Source: Desulfobacterales bacterium (GTDB taxonomy: Bacteria; Desulfobacterota; Desulfobacteria; Desulfobacterales; C00003106). From it: a stretch of 5,943 nt of DNA. The position numbers and the translations under genes were made by a program. The notes below the pieces were generated by a model. It was not told where the DNA came from, made no database searches, and saw only the letters and a list, made by a program, of their open reading frames with translations. Location: positions 1-5,943 of the forward strand of contig JAUVFC010000114.1 in the NCBI GenBank assembly GCA_030594505.1, written 5' to 3'. The first letter of the stretch is position 1; every line of letters starts with the position of its first letter. Of this stretch, positions 5,544 through 5,943 are shown piece by piece.

Positions 5544-5943
5544 ATGAATTCAACTGAAACAGTCACCCACAAGGCCGGATGGATAATAGTTGATCCCTAT
5601 ACAATTATCCGTGACGGTTATATCAGGGTTGACTCAGGATTAATTAAGGACATCGGCAAAGGTTCATGCAGCGGACATATTATTGATCACGGCCCGGGCG
5701 CGCTTTTGCCTGTTCTTGTAAATGCACATACACATCTTGAACTCTGCGCTTTAAAAGACAAGGTTAAATATGAAAATGGTTTTAAATCATGGGTTGAAAA
5801 ATTAATAGAATTACGAAACTCAGCCAGTCCGGAAACTCTTAAAGCCGGTGCAATAAATGGTGTCAAAAAGCTTATTGAATCAGGCTGTGGAGTTATAGGG
5901 GAAATATCCACACTTGGTCTTACATGGGAAACAATTTCAAAAT
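5544..5943 (+). CDS. Amidohydrolase (ATZ/TRZ-like), N-terminal part, cut by window end
   Basis: The reading frame is open from the ATG at 5544 to the last base (133 complete codons), so only the N-terminal third or so of a typical 380-450-residue enzyme is seen. Residues 9-40 look like the small beta-sandwich that precedes the TIM barrel in this superfamily. LLPVLVNAHTHLE (54-66) contains the HxH metal-binding pair, His62 and His64, at the end of the first barrel strand. It is followed by a helical insert (KSWVEKLIEL) and the strand GVIGEIS. Members hydrolyse or deaminate ring compounds; some, such as aminofutalosine or S-adenosylhomocysteine deaminases, act in menaquinone or methyl-cycle metabolism, but the substrate cannot be assigned from this fragment. 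No clear Shine-Dalgarno precedes the ATG. An in-frame GTG at 5511 falls inside the inverted repeat and is less likely. It may be a separate transcription unit from the upstream operon. Confidence 0.8.
   Translation, partial: MNSTETVTHKAGWIIVDPYTIIRDGYIRVDSGLIKDIGKGSCSGHIIDHGPGALLPVLVNAHTHLELCALKDKVKYENGFKSWVEKLIELRNSASPETLKAGAINGVKKLIESGCGVIGEISTLGLTWETISK

Overview
The window looks like chromosome from a diderm (Gram-negative-type) bacterium of moderate, slightly AT-leaning composition. The supporting evidence is a lipoprotein with a lipobox, a sigma-54-dependent response regulator, and a response regulator fused to TPRs. The architecture resembles Desulfobacterota (former Deltaproteobacteria) or Nitrospirota-like lineages. 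That placement is a judgement from gene style, not a measured phylogeny.

Layout. On the minus strand (10-1041) lies a receiver-domain protein with a long TPR tail. Divergent from it, across a 384-bp intergenic region, is a compact plus-strand operon. It encodes a GlrK/QseE-like membrane sensor histidine kinase (1426-2871), a small TPR-like lipoprotein (2814-3260, starting inside the kinase gene), a GlrR/QseF-like sigma-54 activator (3262-4665, one base after the lipoprotein stop) and a RimK-type ATP-grasp ligase (4643-5419, overlapping the regulator gene). After a 124-bp spacer holding an imperfect inverted repeat built from 7-bp units, an amidohydrolase gene begins at 5544 and runs off the window end.

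How the genes fit together. Kinase, lipoprotein and sigma-54 regulator occur in the same order as enterobacterial qseE-qseG-qseF (glrK-yfhG-glrR). The regulator's C-terminal end is strikingly GlrR-like, and the kinase H-box region carries the GlrK-like REGT motif. The likely flow is an envelope signal to GlrK, phosphotransfer to Asp54 of GlrR, then activation of sigma-54 promoters. The lipoprotein probably tunes the sensor. The tightly coupled ATP-grasp enzyme is the unusual addition and may be an effector of this pathway.

Oddities. GlrR carries GAFTNA in place of the canonical GAFTGA sigma-54 contact loop. The divergent receiver-TPR protein lacks one of its two acidic pocket residues. The divergent intergenic region holds a MITE-like element with 14-bp terminal inverted repeats and four copies of TGATTTCC, two of them within an identical 13-mer. 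I found no evidence of CRISPR, tRNA, rRNA, transposase or a clearly unprecedented system.
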